Part shown: one piece after another, positions 23,990 to 34,889 of the stretch
Numbering within the stretch: position 1 is the stretch's first letter
Layout of the letters: each line of letters starts with the position of its first letter
Assembly: GCA_017165825.1 (NCBI GenBank)
Contig: CM029370.1
Location: 11,545,267 to 11,609,266, forward strand
From: Hepsetus odoe
Taxonomy: Eukaryota; Chordata; Actinopteri; Characiformes; Hepsetidae
Reading direction: 5' to 3'
Length of the DNA: 64,000 nucleotides
Notes under the pieces: generated by a model
Seen by the model: the letters and a program-made list of their open reading frames with translations, nothing else
The model's database searches: none
What the model was told of the DNA's origin: nothing
Made by a program: the position numbers and the translations under genes

Positions 23990-24225
23990 TGTAGAGTTCA
24001 TTAAAAGATTTGAAGCTAATAGTTGCAGTTCTGTTAGTGTGAGAGTCAGTGTAGCTTTGGTTAGCCTTGGTTAATGAGTAGCAGCATATCCAGGTGATCC
24101 ATGATGGTGTAGCTGGTCTGTAGTATGGGTTGATAGAAGTGTTTGATGATTGTTGATCTGATCTAAATAAATGTAAGCAGTGGAATATCTAGTCTGGTGT
24201 AAAGGAAACCCTCTTGGTAGCTTTT
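23990..24225. repeat. Unclassified repeat shared with about 9000-9150
   Basis: 'AGCAGCATATCCAGGTGATCCATGATGG' (near 24080) matches 'GCAGCTCATGCAGATGATCCAGTATGATG' at 9032-9060. Both lie next to L2-like tails, so this may be part of a LINE untranslated region. Confidence 0.35.
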
Positions 24226-24228
24226 CAC

Positions 24229-24230
<2 letters not shown>

Positions 24231-24260
<30 letters not shown>
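24231..24260. repeat. (AAT)n microsatellite
   Basis: Ten AAT units directly abut a TTTTATTTATATAGCGCCTTT segment. The microsatellite probably grew from the A-rich end of that repeat. Confidence 0.95.
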
Positions 24261-24850
24261 TTTTATTTATATAGCGCCTTTCTCAAACCCAAGGTCACTT
24301 TACAGAGCAGAAGATATAAATTAAAAACAATATAAATTAGAACAGTTAACACAAAACACAAAGGCAAAGATAAAAACAAACAGCAGAATTAGGAAATCAA
24401 GAACAGGGAGAAGTGGAATTGCACAGACCGAATAGATATGTTTTCAACTGAGTTTTGAAGAGATACAGAGAGGACATTAGGTGCAGGTTTTGAGGGAGGA
24501 AATTCCAGAGTTTAGGGGCAGCAACACTAAATGATCTAACACCCATGGTAGCTAACCCCGAATTTAGGAACTGTGAGTAACCCTGTTTTTGGAGGAGCGC
24601 AGTGAGCGTGTAGGAGTGTATGAATGGAGTAAGTCAGTGAGGTATGGAGGAGCAGATCCATGAAGGACTTTAAACATGATCAAAAGCAGCTTGTACTGAA
24701 TATAATACAAGAAATACATGAGGTGCCCACTATACAGGTGGTTGAAAAGTGCCGTCTCTGCTTACTGAGCAAGAAGTCAATCTTGTGGTAGTGTCAGCAG
24801 AGAAGTGTGTAGTTGTTTGGAGTTAGCTGAAGCATATATAAATCTCTACG
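24261..24850. repeat. Teleost interspersed repeat of unidentified class
   Basis: Begins TTTATTTATATAGCGCCTTT, a common teleost repeat terminus. It continues with 'ATTCCAGAGTTTAGGGGCAGCAACACTAAA' (24503-24532) and 'GGAGCAGATCCATGAAGGACTTTAAA' (24649-24674), wording typical of a dispersed noncoding teleost repeat. A weaker match lies at 63920-63980. Confidence 0.55.
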
Positions 24851-25140
24851 CTGCAAACTAATGTTAGAGGAAACCCTGTATAAAGAGCCCAGTTTTGTTC
24901 ATTTATTGTTCAACTTATGGGTGCTTTTTACAAAAGCGATTGCAATAAGATACTTTACCAGAAATAAAGCAAGAGCCAAAAAGGGGATGAAAAACACAAC
25001 CAGTGAAGGCAAAATTGTAAATCCCAACCTTAGCTAAACATCTACATTTGTAACCACCAAATTCACTGGAATAACCACCATTCCTTTGGTATTTAAGTTT
25101 GTACACCAGGCCTATCACTACTCCTCCCAGCTGATTAGAG
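24851..25140. other. No gene seen
   Basis: No recognisable coding or repeat signal. Confidence 0.35.
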
Positions 25141-25420
25141 TGTCGCGGTAGGCGGCACACTGCTCTGACTGTGCACACCTGTGCGCACTTTGGCAACAGG
25201 TGTGCCTCATTGGGGTTGGCTTTATAAGCCCCAATGAATCAGAGCAGAGTGTTGGTCATTTTCTTTGGGTTTTTTGGTTTCTTGGCTTCCTTGGGGTTTT
25301 TTTTTTGGGTTTTTTTATGTTTGTGTCTCTGGACTTTCTGTGGTTCTCAAGTTCTTGTTCATGCCTAATAAAAGTGGTGCACAAGATCTCTTGCTAGGCG
25401 ATTACGTTCAACCCCCCCTA
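25141..25420 (+). repeat. Isolated LTR, related subfamily
   Basis: Starts TGTCGCGG and has the family core in a diverged form: CTGCTCTGACT, GCACACCTG...CAGGTGTGC, CATTGGGG...CCCCAATG around TTTATAAG, then AATCAGAGCAGAG. AATAAAAG near 25367 is a polyadenylation-like signal. The 3' end does not match CCGTTACA, so the right boundary is approximate and no target duplication could be set. Confidence 0.7.
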
Positions 25421-26689
25421 CCTATTTCTCAATACTCACTGGATGATCACAGTGATTGATATCTCTGGATGTTTACCTTAATGGAGAGCCTTAATTGTGA
25501 CCCTAATAAGGAGAAGCAGCTATGAAAATGAATGAGAGAGATAAAGTGTCATTACATGAGGATGACAAGTGATTGTTCCTACTGGTGATTTGAAAGAATG
25601 GGTCATCTGTCTCCCATATAAAAGCAAGAGAAGTATTATGTTTAACCAACTTTCACATACAACCAGGAAATCTCTCAGCAAATCAGTCTTAATGTACTGA
25701 CTTTGCAAAGCACACACATACAGTTGAGCTGATATCTGATATGACCTGATCACTGATATCATCTATAGAATGTGTAAAGCAGTGAGGACCAGCTCTCTGA
25801 AAAGATAATCTATGTTGTTGTCAGCTAAAGGAATGTTAGCAATGTGATATTCTCTGGCTAATCCTGCAATATGCCGTGTCTTGTGTAAGGAAGAGAACAA
25901 GCCTTGAAATATAAAATCCATAACCAACTTAATATAAATATCATCAACTGTTCTGCATTTATATACACCACAATGCTTCCACACATTATGTCAAAGCACA
26001 AGCTGTATGTTAACTCCTGACAAGACATTGTTCCTTTCTTTAAATATGTGCATAGCATTAATATGATTACAACCTGGCCATTTAATTTGCATAAAATAAT
26101 GCTCTGCAAAAAATGGCCTAGCTCATTCTATTTGTATGCAGAATGCCTATCTGGAAAATTACAAGAATAAATCTCAAGGCGATGCCATTTTTGTGAGAAA
26201 GCTGAGGGCGTGAATGAAATGTTAAGCATTTTCCATGACGGGAATGGTTTTGCACCCTGGGGTTGCAGTACTTGTAAACACTTCACTAATCAGCACCCAC
26301 AGTCTCCTTCTCTCCTGTTCATTTGACCTGTTCCTTTACATGATTAAAACAATGTTTTTCACGTTATTTCTAAAGGACATACAAAAGCAGAAACCATTAA
26401 AGTCGACTTAACCTATAATGACTATGGTAAAACCAAGGATGCATATATTCTCAGTGACATTTGTCAGTGAAAAGCTAACCAGTAGTTAAAGGTATTAGCT
26501 GTGCCCATCATTGTCATTATTCACATCACTGCCACTGCTATTTCTACAGTGATTTGACTAACAGTAAAAGTTGCCATTTTATTTGCAGGAAAAACCTACA
26601 TCAATATAAATATGTCTATGTGTATAAACCAACAGTAAATAAATAATGAGTCAAGTAAATCAAGTCATAAACACAATTATGACTTTACA
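25421..26689. other. No gene seen
   Basis: Unique-looking, AT-rich. 26110-26270 is somewhat GC-richer and repeat-free. No coding segment supported. Confidence 0.35.
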
Positions 26690-27240
26690 CACTGTACACT
26701 GTGTGCACAATTATTAGGCAAATGAATATTTTGACCATATCATAATTTGTTGCATTTTTATTCCAACTCCGAGCTGTATAAACTTGCTAATACTGATTGG
26801 ATTTAAGCATATCAAGTGATGTGTATTTGTGTAATGAGGAGGGTGTGATCTAAGGAGATCAACACCCCAAATCAAGGTGTGCATAATTATTAGGCATCTT
26901 CATTTCCTCAGGCAAAATGAGGTAAAAAAGAGATAGAACTGACACAGAAATGTTTAAGTCTTTGAGAGGGATGCAGCACACTTTTTTCTAAGAAATTGGA
27001 TTGTGAACACAGAATCATCAAATGGTTTATAGCAAATTGTCTAAACTTTGTTACTGAAAAGAAAAGTAGCTATATTGGTCACTGATTTTTTTGTTTTTTG
27101 AAATGTCAGACATTTTTAATTGTTTAAGATTCCCACTTGTGATGAAAATAAACGAGTGGGATTTTAGTTGCATAATATTTCTGCACAATAATAGTTGCCT
27201 AATAATTATGCGTACATATGCATTCCCCTGAGAATGTTCA
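26690..27240 (+). mobile_element. Mariner/Tc1-type transposon remnant
   Basis: GTGTGCACAATTATTAGGCA at the left recurs as GTGTGCATAATTATTAGGCA (26878-26897) and inverted as TGCCTAATAATTATGCGTAC (27197-27216). 'AATGAGGTAAAAAAGAGATAGAACTGACACAG' (about 26917) corresponds to the start of the transposase in this family, and 'GGGATGCAGCACACTTTTTT' to its helix-turn-helix region. Most of the transposase is deleted. A SINE has inserted into the right part at 27250. Confidence 0.7.
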
Positions 27241-27249
27241 CACAGACAC

Positions 27250-27512
27250 CATCCATCCATCCATCCATCCATCCATTATCTGCCGCTTGTCCCAAACGGG
27301 GTCGCGGGGGAGTGCTGGTGTCCAACCCAGCGCACACAGGGCGAGGACAGGGGACGCACCCTGGACAGGTCGCCAGCCCATCGCAGGGAGGAGCGGGACG
27401 GGGACGGCACCTTGCTCAAGGGTACCTCAGGGCAACCTATTGGGAAGGGGTTCGAACCCCCGATCCACCGATCATGTGGCCAACACCCTAACCACTAGGC
27501 CACCGCTGCCCC
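27250..27512 (-). repeat. tRNA-headed SINE, tail type A, with 12-bp target duplication
   Basis: Minus strand head GGGGCAGCGGTGGCCTAGTGG, B box GGGGTTCGAACCCC, tail CTGGCGACCTGTCCAGGG, ending in ATGG repeats (the CCAT run at 27250-27276). TCACACAGACAC flanks both ends perfectly (27238-27249 and 27513-27524). It lies in the right part of a mariner remnant, so it is younger than that element. Confidence 0.95.
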
Positions 27513-27685
27513 TCACACAGACACATTACTGTACATATCTGATTTTTTTGTACATTTTTCATTCAATATAATAGTGTTTGTTTGTAGAGCTTGGCAGATT
27601 TGCTGCTCTGAGTTCAATTTTAAACATCCTAAAAGAAAATTCATAATTTGTTCATTCCTGAGATGATGGACTAATGTTCTGATGT

Positions 27686-27935
27686 CCATCCATCCATTAT
27701 CTGCCGCTTGTCCCAAACGGGGTCGTGGGGGAGTGCTGGCGTCCAACCCAGCGCACACAGGGCGAGGACGGGGGACGCTCCCCAGACAGGTCGCCAGCCC
27801 ATCGCAGGGAGGAGCAGGACGGGGACCGTACCTTGCTCAAGGGTACCTCAGGGCAACCCATTGAGAAGGGGCTCGAACCCCCGATCCGCCGAGCACATGG
27901 CCAACACCCCAACCACTAGGCCACCACTGCCCCTT
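27686..27935 (-). repeat. tRNA-headed SINE, tail type A, with 12-bp target duplication
   Basis: Very like the copy 170 bp upstream and in the same orientation. ATGTTCTGATGT flanks it perfectly (27674-27685 and 27936-27947), so it is an independent insertion and not a duplication of its neighbour. Confidence 0.95.
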
Positions 27936-27947
27936 ATGTTCTGATGT

Positions 27948-29205
27948 ATCATCTTAAACATTAACATCATTAGGAACTGACAGGCATTCTGATTTGATGA
28001 TAACCTCATGATGACCAAATTTTCTAAGAAAAAAAATCACTCTTGTGCTTATGGTCCTGACCAGTGAGGTTTTGTAAGAATGGACACTGCATAGGCCTAT
28101 GCAAGAAATTGCTCAGAAAAGATACAAATTCGGTACAATTCATATTAATATGTCATTTACAAGCTTCAAATAATGCATGGAATGCCAATTACAAGCTGTT
28201 GATGTCTTTGCTTAATCTTTAATTGCCATTAAGTTTGCATGTGTAATACTGTTAGCTTATCACCAATGTAATACTGGAATGCCAGAGGGGTGCTAGTTGA
28301 AATTAGGAAAACCAAAGATTTATTTTTTTTTTAATCATGTTCAAGGCTGAATTGCAGACTTAGTTTTAATAGCCAAAGCTCACCACTGGATGATAACAGA
28401 TTAGAATCAATATGAATAGGAAATGCTAACTACATTGGACTTTAGGGGAATTTAGCTATTCTTGCTTTAGATGGCTCATTCCAGCTCTCCAGTTTTAAAT
28501 AATACAGTAAAGTGAAAATAACCTTAGACTTTTAAAGTCTTCCATAGAGACAGAAAGCCGGTCTAAGAACTCTATCTTGATGTGTTTTTGACCTAATCTA
28601 TGAGAAGCTCTTAAAATACTTGGAAAGCTACCCCAGCCAGTGCCAAAATTATTATCAGTTCCTGCTTTCCAGGGACCCAATAAGGGTTTAAGATTAGATA
28701 TACACATGGCATGCAGTCATTTTTGATTCCAGCAAGAAGGCTTTTTGTTTAAACAGTAAAATCTGGTCACGACTTAAGACGTAAAGGAACTTTTTGTTGT
28801 GTTCAGTAAGGAAGAAAAGGTCAGATACTATAAAATAATATAGAAAAAGAAGGGAATGGCTAGAGGGAGGGAGGAAGGAATCATCAGCCTTGGAAAAGAC
28901 TTATCTGGGTGAGATCTACATTGGTAATTGGTAATAATTAGTGATAATTACCTACATTATTTTTGGTACACTCTCTTTCCCCCTCTCTCTCTGTCTTTAG
29001 AAACCAACAGTACATTTGGTGAAGGAGTGATAATGGTCTGAAGACATTTTTAGGGAATAAGTTTTGACCCTTGGTGTTAATATAGAAAACAGTTTCTTCC
29101 CAGAGTGATCTCAGGTTATTATCCCAACTCATATTAGTTTCTTAGTCATTTGTTATATACATCCTTTCATATTGTATTTAAAAAACATTCACCCCAGCTC
29201 TCAGT
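27948..29205. other. No gene seen
   Basis: No coding evidence. The minus frame at 28495-28707 looks faintly protein-like but matches nothing I recognise. 28130-28260 is repeat-free with homeodomain-like words. Confidence 0.35.
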
Positions 29206-29312
29206 TTCAATTCAATTCAATTCAATTTATTCTTGTATAGCGCCTTTTACAACAAAGATGTACTTTGCACTTTACATTGATGGTCGATGATGGAGGTTAC
29301 AGTAATAGATGT
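29206..29312 (-). repeat. L2-type LINE 3' terminus, inverted relative to the adjoining LINE
   Basis: TTCAATTCAATTCAATTTAT then TTGTATAGCGCCTTTTACAA is the complement of a LINE 3' end with its (TTGAA)n tail. The same about 100 bp recurs at 30749-30848. It stops abruptly at GATGTTTA, where plus-strand reverse transcriptase sequence starts. Confidence 0.8.
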
Positions 29313-30748
29313 TTACTATTACAAACCGTTACTACTTCATCCAAATGGATGATTATGGCACCCCCTCACCTATGTCACTAGTTAACTATGGAGTCCCACA
29401 AGGGTCGGTGTTGGGCCCAGTGCTCTTCTCCCTCTACATGCTCCCACTAAGCACTATTATACGGAAGCATAATGTTAGTTACCACTCTTACGCTGATGAC
29501 ACTCAGCTATACTTATCTTTTAAATCATGTGATAAAGCATCAACCGGCACTTTAATTAGCTGCCTCAGTGATATTAGGGATTGGATGAATAACAACTTCC
29601 TCTCACTAAACCCCGAAAAAACTGAGCTGCTCTTGTTTTGTAGTAGTGATGTAGACAGGGCCAACTTCATTTCGCATATCCGGGATGCAGGGTTGAAGTT
29701 TTCAGTTAGTACTCTGGCACGTAATCTTGGTGTTATTTTCGATTCAAATCTTTCATTTAATCCCCATGTTAATGCAGTTGCGAAGACATGCTTCCTGCAC
29801 CTTCGGAACATTGCCAAACTACGGCGCTTTCTGTCAATGGAAGACACGGCGAAAGTAGTACATGCATTTGTATACAGTAGATTAGATTACTGTAATGCCC
29901 TACTTTCTGGAAGCCCTCAGGGCACATTAAGCACCCTACAGCGCATTCAGAACACAGCCGCTAGGATTGTTAGCAGGAGCAGGAAGTACGACCATATAAC
30001 TCCCATACTCTCCTCGCTTCACTGGCTTCCTGTTAGGTACAGGGCTGACTTCAAGGTCCTCCTCTTAACCTACAAGGCACTTAAAGGTCTTGCCCCAATA
30101 TACCTAACTGAACTGCTTAATACCTATACACCTAACCGCCCACTTAGATCCCAGAATAAAGATCTCCTAATTGTCCCTCGCATAAATAAATGTATAGGAG
30201 CACGAGCCTTCAGTTACAGGGCCCCTAGATTGTGGAACAGCTTGCCTGCTTCTGTACGGGATGCCGATTCAGTCTCGGTCTTTAAATCACGGCTGAAGAC
30301 TTACTACTTTAGTTTAGCTTACCCGCACCAATCACCATAGTGCACCACTAGTAATGTCGCTGGTGCTGCTGTACATGCCATCGCACTGTTTCATTTCTGT
30401 GTCTGTCACTACTGGATCCTGCTCATTACTGACCCTCTCATTCCATTTCTCTCCCCACATGTCCGGGGGGGCCCGTTGTGGTCATCACCTGAGTCCAATG
30501 CCGAGCTACCATCTGGTCTGTGTGATGCATCTGATGCGCCAAGGGACCCTGGCGGTTCATTGGTACCTGGAAGCAACTTGGGACTCCTCACTGATCCTGG
30601 AGTTTAAAACCAAACTAACTCTGTACTGTTAGTATACCCAAGGGGGTTGGGTAGCCGGTTGACCTTGGACCCTCAGAGGTTTTTTTCTCCACATTTTGGA
30701 GTTTTTGGTTCCTCTCCTCCGTAGTCGTCCGGCTTAAACATCTTAAAC
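29313..30748 (+). mobile_element. L2-type LINE, 5'-truncated
   Basis: Reverse transcriptase C-terminal coding sequence (to 30340) is followed by about 400 bp of 3' untranslated region with 'TTGGTTCCTCTCCTCC' near 30706. It ends at CTTAAACAT, just before its own terminal segment would be expected. There the sequence switches to an inverted copy of the tail. Confidence 0.85.
29315..30340 (+). CDS. L2-type reverse transcriptase, C-terminal about 340 aa (truncated)
   Basis: Copies LINE RNA at the target site. GVPQGSVLGPVLF (residues about 28-40 of the open frame) is RT motif B and YADDTQLYL (about 61-69) is the catalytic motif C. The thumb region has NPEKTELLLF, LGVIFDSNLSF and a C-terminal helical domain with SRLDYCNALL, LQRIQNTAARIV, LHWLPVRYRADFK and RAFSYRAPRLWNSLP, standard for L2-type elements in vertebrates. 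The endonuclease and RT motif A are missing. There are no internal stops, so it is relatively young, but it cannot act alone. Confidence 0.9.
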   Translation, partial: TITNRYYFIQMDDYGTPSPMSLVNYGVPQGSVLGPVLFSLYMLPLSTIIRKHNVSYHSYADDTQLYLSFKSCDKASTGTLISCLSDIRDWMNNNFLSLNPEKTELLLFCSSDVDRANFISHIRDAGLKFSVSTLARNLGVIFDSNLSFNPHVNAVAKTCFLHLRNIAKLRRFLSMEDTAKVVHAFVYSRLDYCNALLSGSPQGTLSTLQRIQNTAARIVSRSRKYDHITPILSSLHWLPVRYRADFKVLLLTYKALKGLAPIYLTELLNTYTPNRPLRSQNKDLLIVPRINKCIGARAFSYRAPRLWNSLPASVRDADSVSVFKSRLKTYYFSLAYPHQSP

Positions 30749-30915
30749 ATTCAATTCAATTCAATTTATTCTTGTATAGCGCCTTTTACAACAAAGTTGC
30801 CCCAAGGCACTTTACATTGATAACAGGTTACAGTAATAGATGTTTAAGATGTATCACACAGACCAGATGGTAGCTCGGCATTGGACTCAGGTGATGACCA
30901 CAATGGGCCCCTGAA
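30749..30915 (-). repeat. Inverted L2 3' tail with part of its 3' UTR
   Basis: The first 100 bp repeat 29206-29312. The rest (30851-30910) is a near-perfect inverted copy of 30468-30528 in the adjoining LINE's 3' untranslated region. The two therefore form a palindrome-like arrangement about 320 bp apart. Confidence 0.85.
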
Positions 30916-31635
30916 AGACACCCAGATTTACATCAGATATCATGGCATCTTTAAGTTGAAAAACTCATTTTAGTTTGTAAAACAATCAAGAACACCTTAA
31001 AGCAAAATATATGAACATATGGACTAAATAGTTGACCAAACAGGACTCATTCCACTCTGCCTGGAAATATACCTTTATGGAATACAGAAGGGCACTTAAG
31101 CCTACCTGTCCTCATTGATCAAATCAAATAAAAATCAGAGTTTTCTATATAACACAATTTATAAACCAAAAAGGAACAAGAGGGGCACTGCAGCTCAGAT
31201 AACTACAGCCTACAATAGTAATGATTGTATGAACAAATTAATTTATGGGCTTCTTTAGTTAATATCCAAGCCAGAAAACAAAAAACTTCAAACCACACTT
31301 TAAACCCCTACACATCTGTTATCTGATACAGCTGATGCAAACACAGAACAAAATGTCAGTACAGCACCAAGGCTGGTTTACTTCAATCCAGTGCAACAGA
31401 CTCTTATCAAAACCTCACAGCCAAGTCAAGTGTTCTTAAAGAAGCCTAATCAGTAATCACATTTGTTCCTATACATTTGTTCACCTTTGTTCTTATACAA
31501 AAGTTCCCCACTAGCAGTTATAAGATAACTGTTGAATTAAATGAATATTGATTCAGATCCAGTATCAAATTACGGACCTATTTCAAATTTTCCAATTATA
31601 TATGAGAATGTAGCCCAACAATTACATTCATATAT
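30916..31635. other. No gene seen
   Basis: AT-rich, no coding or repeat signal recognised. Confidence 0.4.
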
Positions 31636-33400
31636 TAATTCTTCTTCTTCTTCTTCTTCTTCTTCTTCTTCTTCTTCTTCCACCTCCTTCGGCTGTTCTT
31701 GCTTAGGGGTCAACACAGTGGATCATTTGTTTCCATTTCGTACAGTCCTTTGCATCCACCTTACTCAAACTGAACACCTCCATGTCCTCTCTCATCACAT
31801 CCATAAACCTTGCCTTTGTGAATCCTTTTTCCCTCTAATCAGGTAGCTCTATTTTCAACATCTTCAACATCCTTCTCCTGATAAGATAGCTCTTACCCAT
31901 ATAGCATAGCTGGTCTCATTAACATCTTGTAAACCTTCCCTTTAACTGCTGATACATGTCTGTCTCAGATCACTCCTGTCTCCTTTTTTTCACCCATTCC
32001 AACCTGCCTGCATTCTCTTCTTCACCTCTCTTCCACACTATCACATTACTCTGAGCTATTAATCCCAAGTATTTCAATTCCTCCACCTTAGTCACCTCCT
32101 TTTTTGTCCTCCCTTTCACTCACACTCATGTATTCTGTCTTTGTCCTATTCACTTTCATTCTTCCCCTCTCTAGAGCATATCTCCATAAGCTGATCCCTG
32201 CTCTAGCTATAGATCACAATATCATCAGCATACATCATAATCCAAAGGGACTTCTGTTTAACTTCTGTCAGCTTCGTGATTACCATTACCATTGCAAACA
32301 AGAATGGATTCAGCTGAGTCTCAGAAATCAGATTCACTTTAAATGCATCAATCACTCCTACTGCAGACCTCACCACTGTCACACTGCCCTCATACATATC
32401 CTGTACTAATCTGACATACGTCTCTGCCACTCCCACTCCAAGTCCAAAAAGGCACAGTGTAACTCATTCTGACATTTTCTATACTTCTCCATTAACACCC
32501 ACAGAGCAAACTTGCATCTGTAGTGCTCTTTCTTAAAACCATTCTACTGTTCACTAATCATCACCTCTTTTCTTAACCTAGCTTCCACGATTCTTTCCCA
32601 TAACTAATGATCAACTGTATCATTCCATAGTTACTACAGCTCTGTGGATCACCCTTATTCTTGAAAATTGGTACCAGTACACTTTGTATCCACTCCTCAG
32701 GCATCCTCTCACTTTCCAAGATTGTGTTAAACAATCTGGTCAGAAAATTAACTGCCATCTATCCTAAACACCTCCATACTTCTGAAAGTATGCCATCTGG
32801 ATCAACAGCCTTTCCATTCTTCACTCCCTTCATTGCTGCTTTTTTCTTCCACCTTGCTAATCCAGTGCACTTACTTTTTCACTATCCTCATATCATATAA
32901 TCTTCTGTCTTTCTTGTTTTCTATCTTCTCAACACACTCTGCTCACTTTTGAAAACATTTCTATTTCTATCCTTTATTTCCCTGACCTGCTGTACATTTT
33001 TCTGAGCTCTGTTTCTCTTCCTAGCCAGTCTATATAGGTCAGCCTCCTTACTGTCCAACCTATTCACCATACATCTTATACATACATCAATACAATTCAC
33101 CATACATCTTATCTTTAGCCATTGCCACTGCTTTCTTCTCCCTGTGCTTCATGTTCTTGTTATCCTGTATACTTTCTTAATCTCTGTCTATCCCACTTCT
33201 TCTTCACCTGCGTCTTCTTCTATATACTCTCTGTCTTCTGGGTTCCACTACCAGGTTTCCTTATCCCCCTTCTTCTATCCAGATGTCACACCTAGTGCCT
33301 TTCTAGCTGTCTCCCTTACTAGTTTTGTAGTGCTTGTCCAGAATTCTGGTTACTCTTCCTTATTTCATTATTTACTTCTATATCCATTAGATTTATACAT
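31636..33400 (-). pseudogene. Long decayed RTE-clade LINE
   Basis: At 1.76 kb this is the longest RTE remnant here. On the minus strand the RT part reads SERMPEEWIQSVLVPIFKNKGDPQSCSNYG (32660-32735), then DAFKVN (near 32345) and MYADDIVIYS (32203-32232). The left end is the 3' terminus with a (TTC)n run at 31639-31680. The right end reaches toward the linker between endonuclease and RT (KRNRAQKNVQQVREIKDRNR, 32960-33030). Many stops and frameshifts. Confidence 0.85.
31639..31680. repeat. (TTC)n microsatellite at a LINE end
   Basis: Fourteen uninterrupted units, directly at the 3' terminus of the RTE copy. Shorter GAA/TTC runs end the RTE copies at 15810, 20350 and 61920. Confidence 0.95.
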
Positions 33401-33879
33401 ATAAAAATTCAAACTGGATGTTGGCCTCATTACAGCTTTAGGAAAGATAGTAAATTATATTTTATTCATAGTGTGGGAGAAGGATTATGTTTTGTAGCTG
33501 GCTTTGCTTGGTCTCAGTGCAGCATTTGAGACTACATACACTATTGTATTAGACAGACATTTTGTTAAAACATCAAAATATACTAAAGCAAACTATGGGG
33601 AACAAACTATGTGGTTCTAGGACTTTCCATGTATTATAATCCATTAAGAAGGAATTAGCTTCCACTGCTATGCAGGTGACAAAAAATTGTATATATAAGT
33701 CAAGCCAGATAATAACACAATTTTTAAAAGCTTGAGGGTTGTTCAAAAGAAAAGAAATGAATGGATGCATGTTGTTGGGTTTGAATGGACATAAACTGTC
33801 AGGTTTAACCCTGCATCTTGCTCATTTCTCAGTTACTGCCAGGTGTGAAAAACCTGTGTCGCTAGCAATTCAGACCTAC
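33401..33879. other. No gene seen
   Basis: No coding or recognised repeat signal before the L2 fragment begins. Confidence 0.35.
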
Positions 33880-34286
33880 ATATGGGCAATGTTACTAGAA
33901 TAGTATTTCATCATCTTCAGGAGATTGCTAAACTAACAAATTCTCCTTCCCTCTATGAAGCAAAAGTAATGAATGCCTTTTAACCTCACTTGGATTACTG
34001 TAATAGCCTGCTGCCAGGAAGTTCAAACAGTGCAGAATTCAGCAGTTACTTTAGAGTCCTTATAAGAACCAGGAATGTTAATCACATCACTCCAATATTA
34101 TTGAATCTGCATTGGTACAATCTACTGTTATCAACCTAAATGTTTACTTAGAATTTAAAAGGTGCTGGATTTTTACTAGTTCCCAGAATTTAAAAAATTA
34201 CATCAGGGCCTTTTCATACAAAACACCCAAATTTGGAATTAATTATTATCTTAGACCCAGACACGTTCTCAGTTTTTAAGTCCCAG
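33880..34286 (+). pseudogene. Decayed L2-type LINE C-terminal coding fragment
   Basis: Reads RIVFHHLQEIAKLTNSPSLYEAKV (about 33899-33970), then LDYCNSLLPGS and RNVNHITPILLNLHW (about 34075-34110). These match the LRNIAKL, SRLDYCNALL and YDHITPILSSLHW blocks of the copy at 29315-30340. It continues after the SINE at 34855 with LGLKTYM (SRLKTYYF in the intact copy), showing that the SINE split it. Confidence 0.8.
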
Positions 34287-34287
34287 A

Positions 34288-34853
34288 GGGCAGTGGTGGT
34301 CTAGTGGTTAGGGAGTTAGCCCCAGATCTAGAAAATAGTGGTTTGAATCCCAGGCCAATAGGTTGCTCTAGATGTACCCTTGAGCAAGGTACTATCACTG
34401 CTCCCTGGGCACTTTCCATATCTGCCCCCTGCTGCGTGTGTTTGTGTGTGGGTTAACTGCAGAGGTGTAATTGAACCTCCATTTACAGTCACCAGTGGAC
34501 TCTTTTACTGTAACTCATGCTTACTTGTAATTATCACTATACAGGGTTTTTCTTTCTCTTTCTTTCCTTTTTATTTCCGGTGTTGACCAAAGGAGGATGG
34601 GTTCCCCCTTTTGGGTCTTGGTTTCTCCCAGGGTTTTCTTCCTCATGATTGGGGAGTTTTTCCTTGCCTCTGTCACCCTCGGCTTACCCAATTGAGGCTT
34701 GGACTCGGATTCTGTAAAGCTGCTTTGTGACAACAACAGTTGTAAAAAGTGCTATATAAATAAAATCTTGATCTGACTTGATGTGTAATTTCGTTGCGGT
34801 TCAATGTGTGTTGTGCTGTGTACTCACAATGACAAGAATGGTCACTTTCACTT
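34288..34853 (+). repeat. tRNA-headed SINE, tail type B, split by a LINE tail
   Basis: First part 34288-34472 (head GGCAGTGGTGGTCTAGTGG to GCAGAGGTGTAATT). Second part 34783-34853 (GTGTAATTTCGTTGCGG to ATGACAAGAATGGTCACTTT). The two join exactly at an 8-bp repeat that marks the inserted fragment. The SINE itself sits inside an older L2 coding fragment. Confidence 0.93.
34473..34782 (+). mobile_element. L2-type LINE 3' end inserted into a SINE, 8-bp target duplication
   Basis: 310 bp holding only the 3' untranslated end: TTTTTCCTTGCCTCTGTCAC, CTGTAAAGCTGCTTTGTGAC, GTGCTATATAAATAAAATC. GTGTAATT at 34465-34472 and 34783-34790 is the target duplication. Extreme 5' truncation is normal for LINE insertions. 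Confidence 0.93.
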
Positions 34854-34889
34854 AAAGCCTAGGCTGAAAACATACATGTTAAGTCAAGC

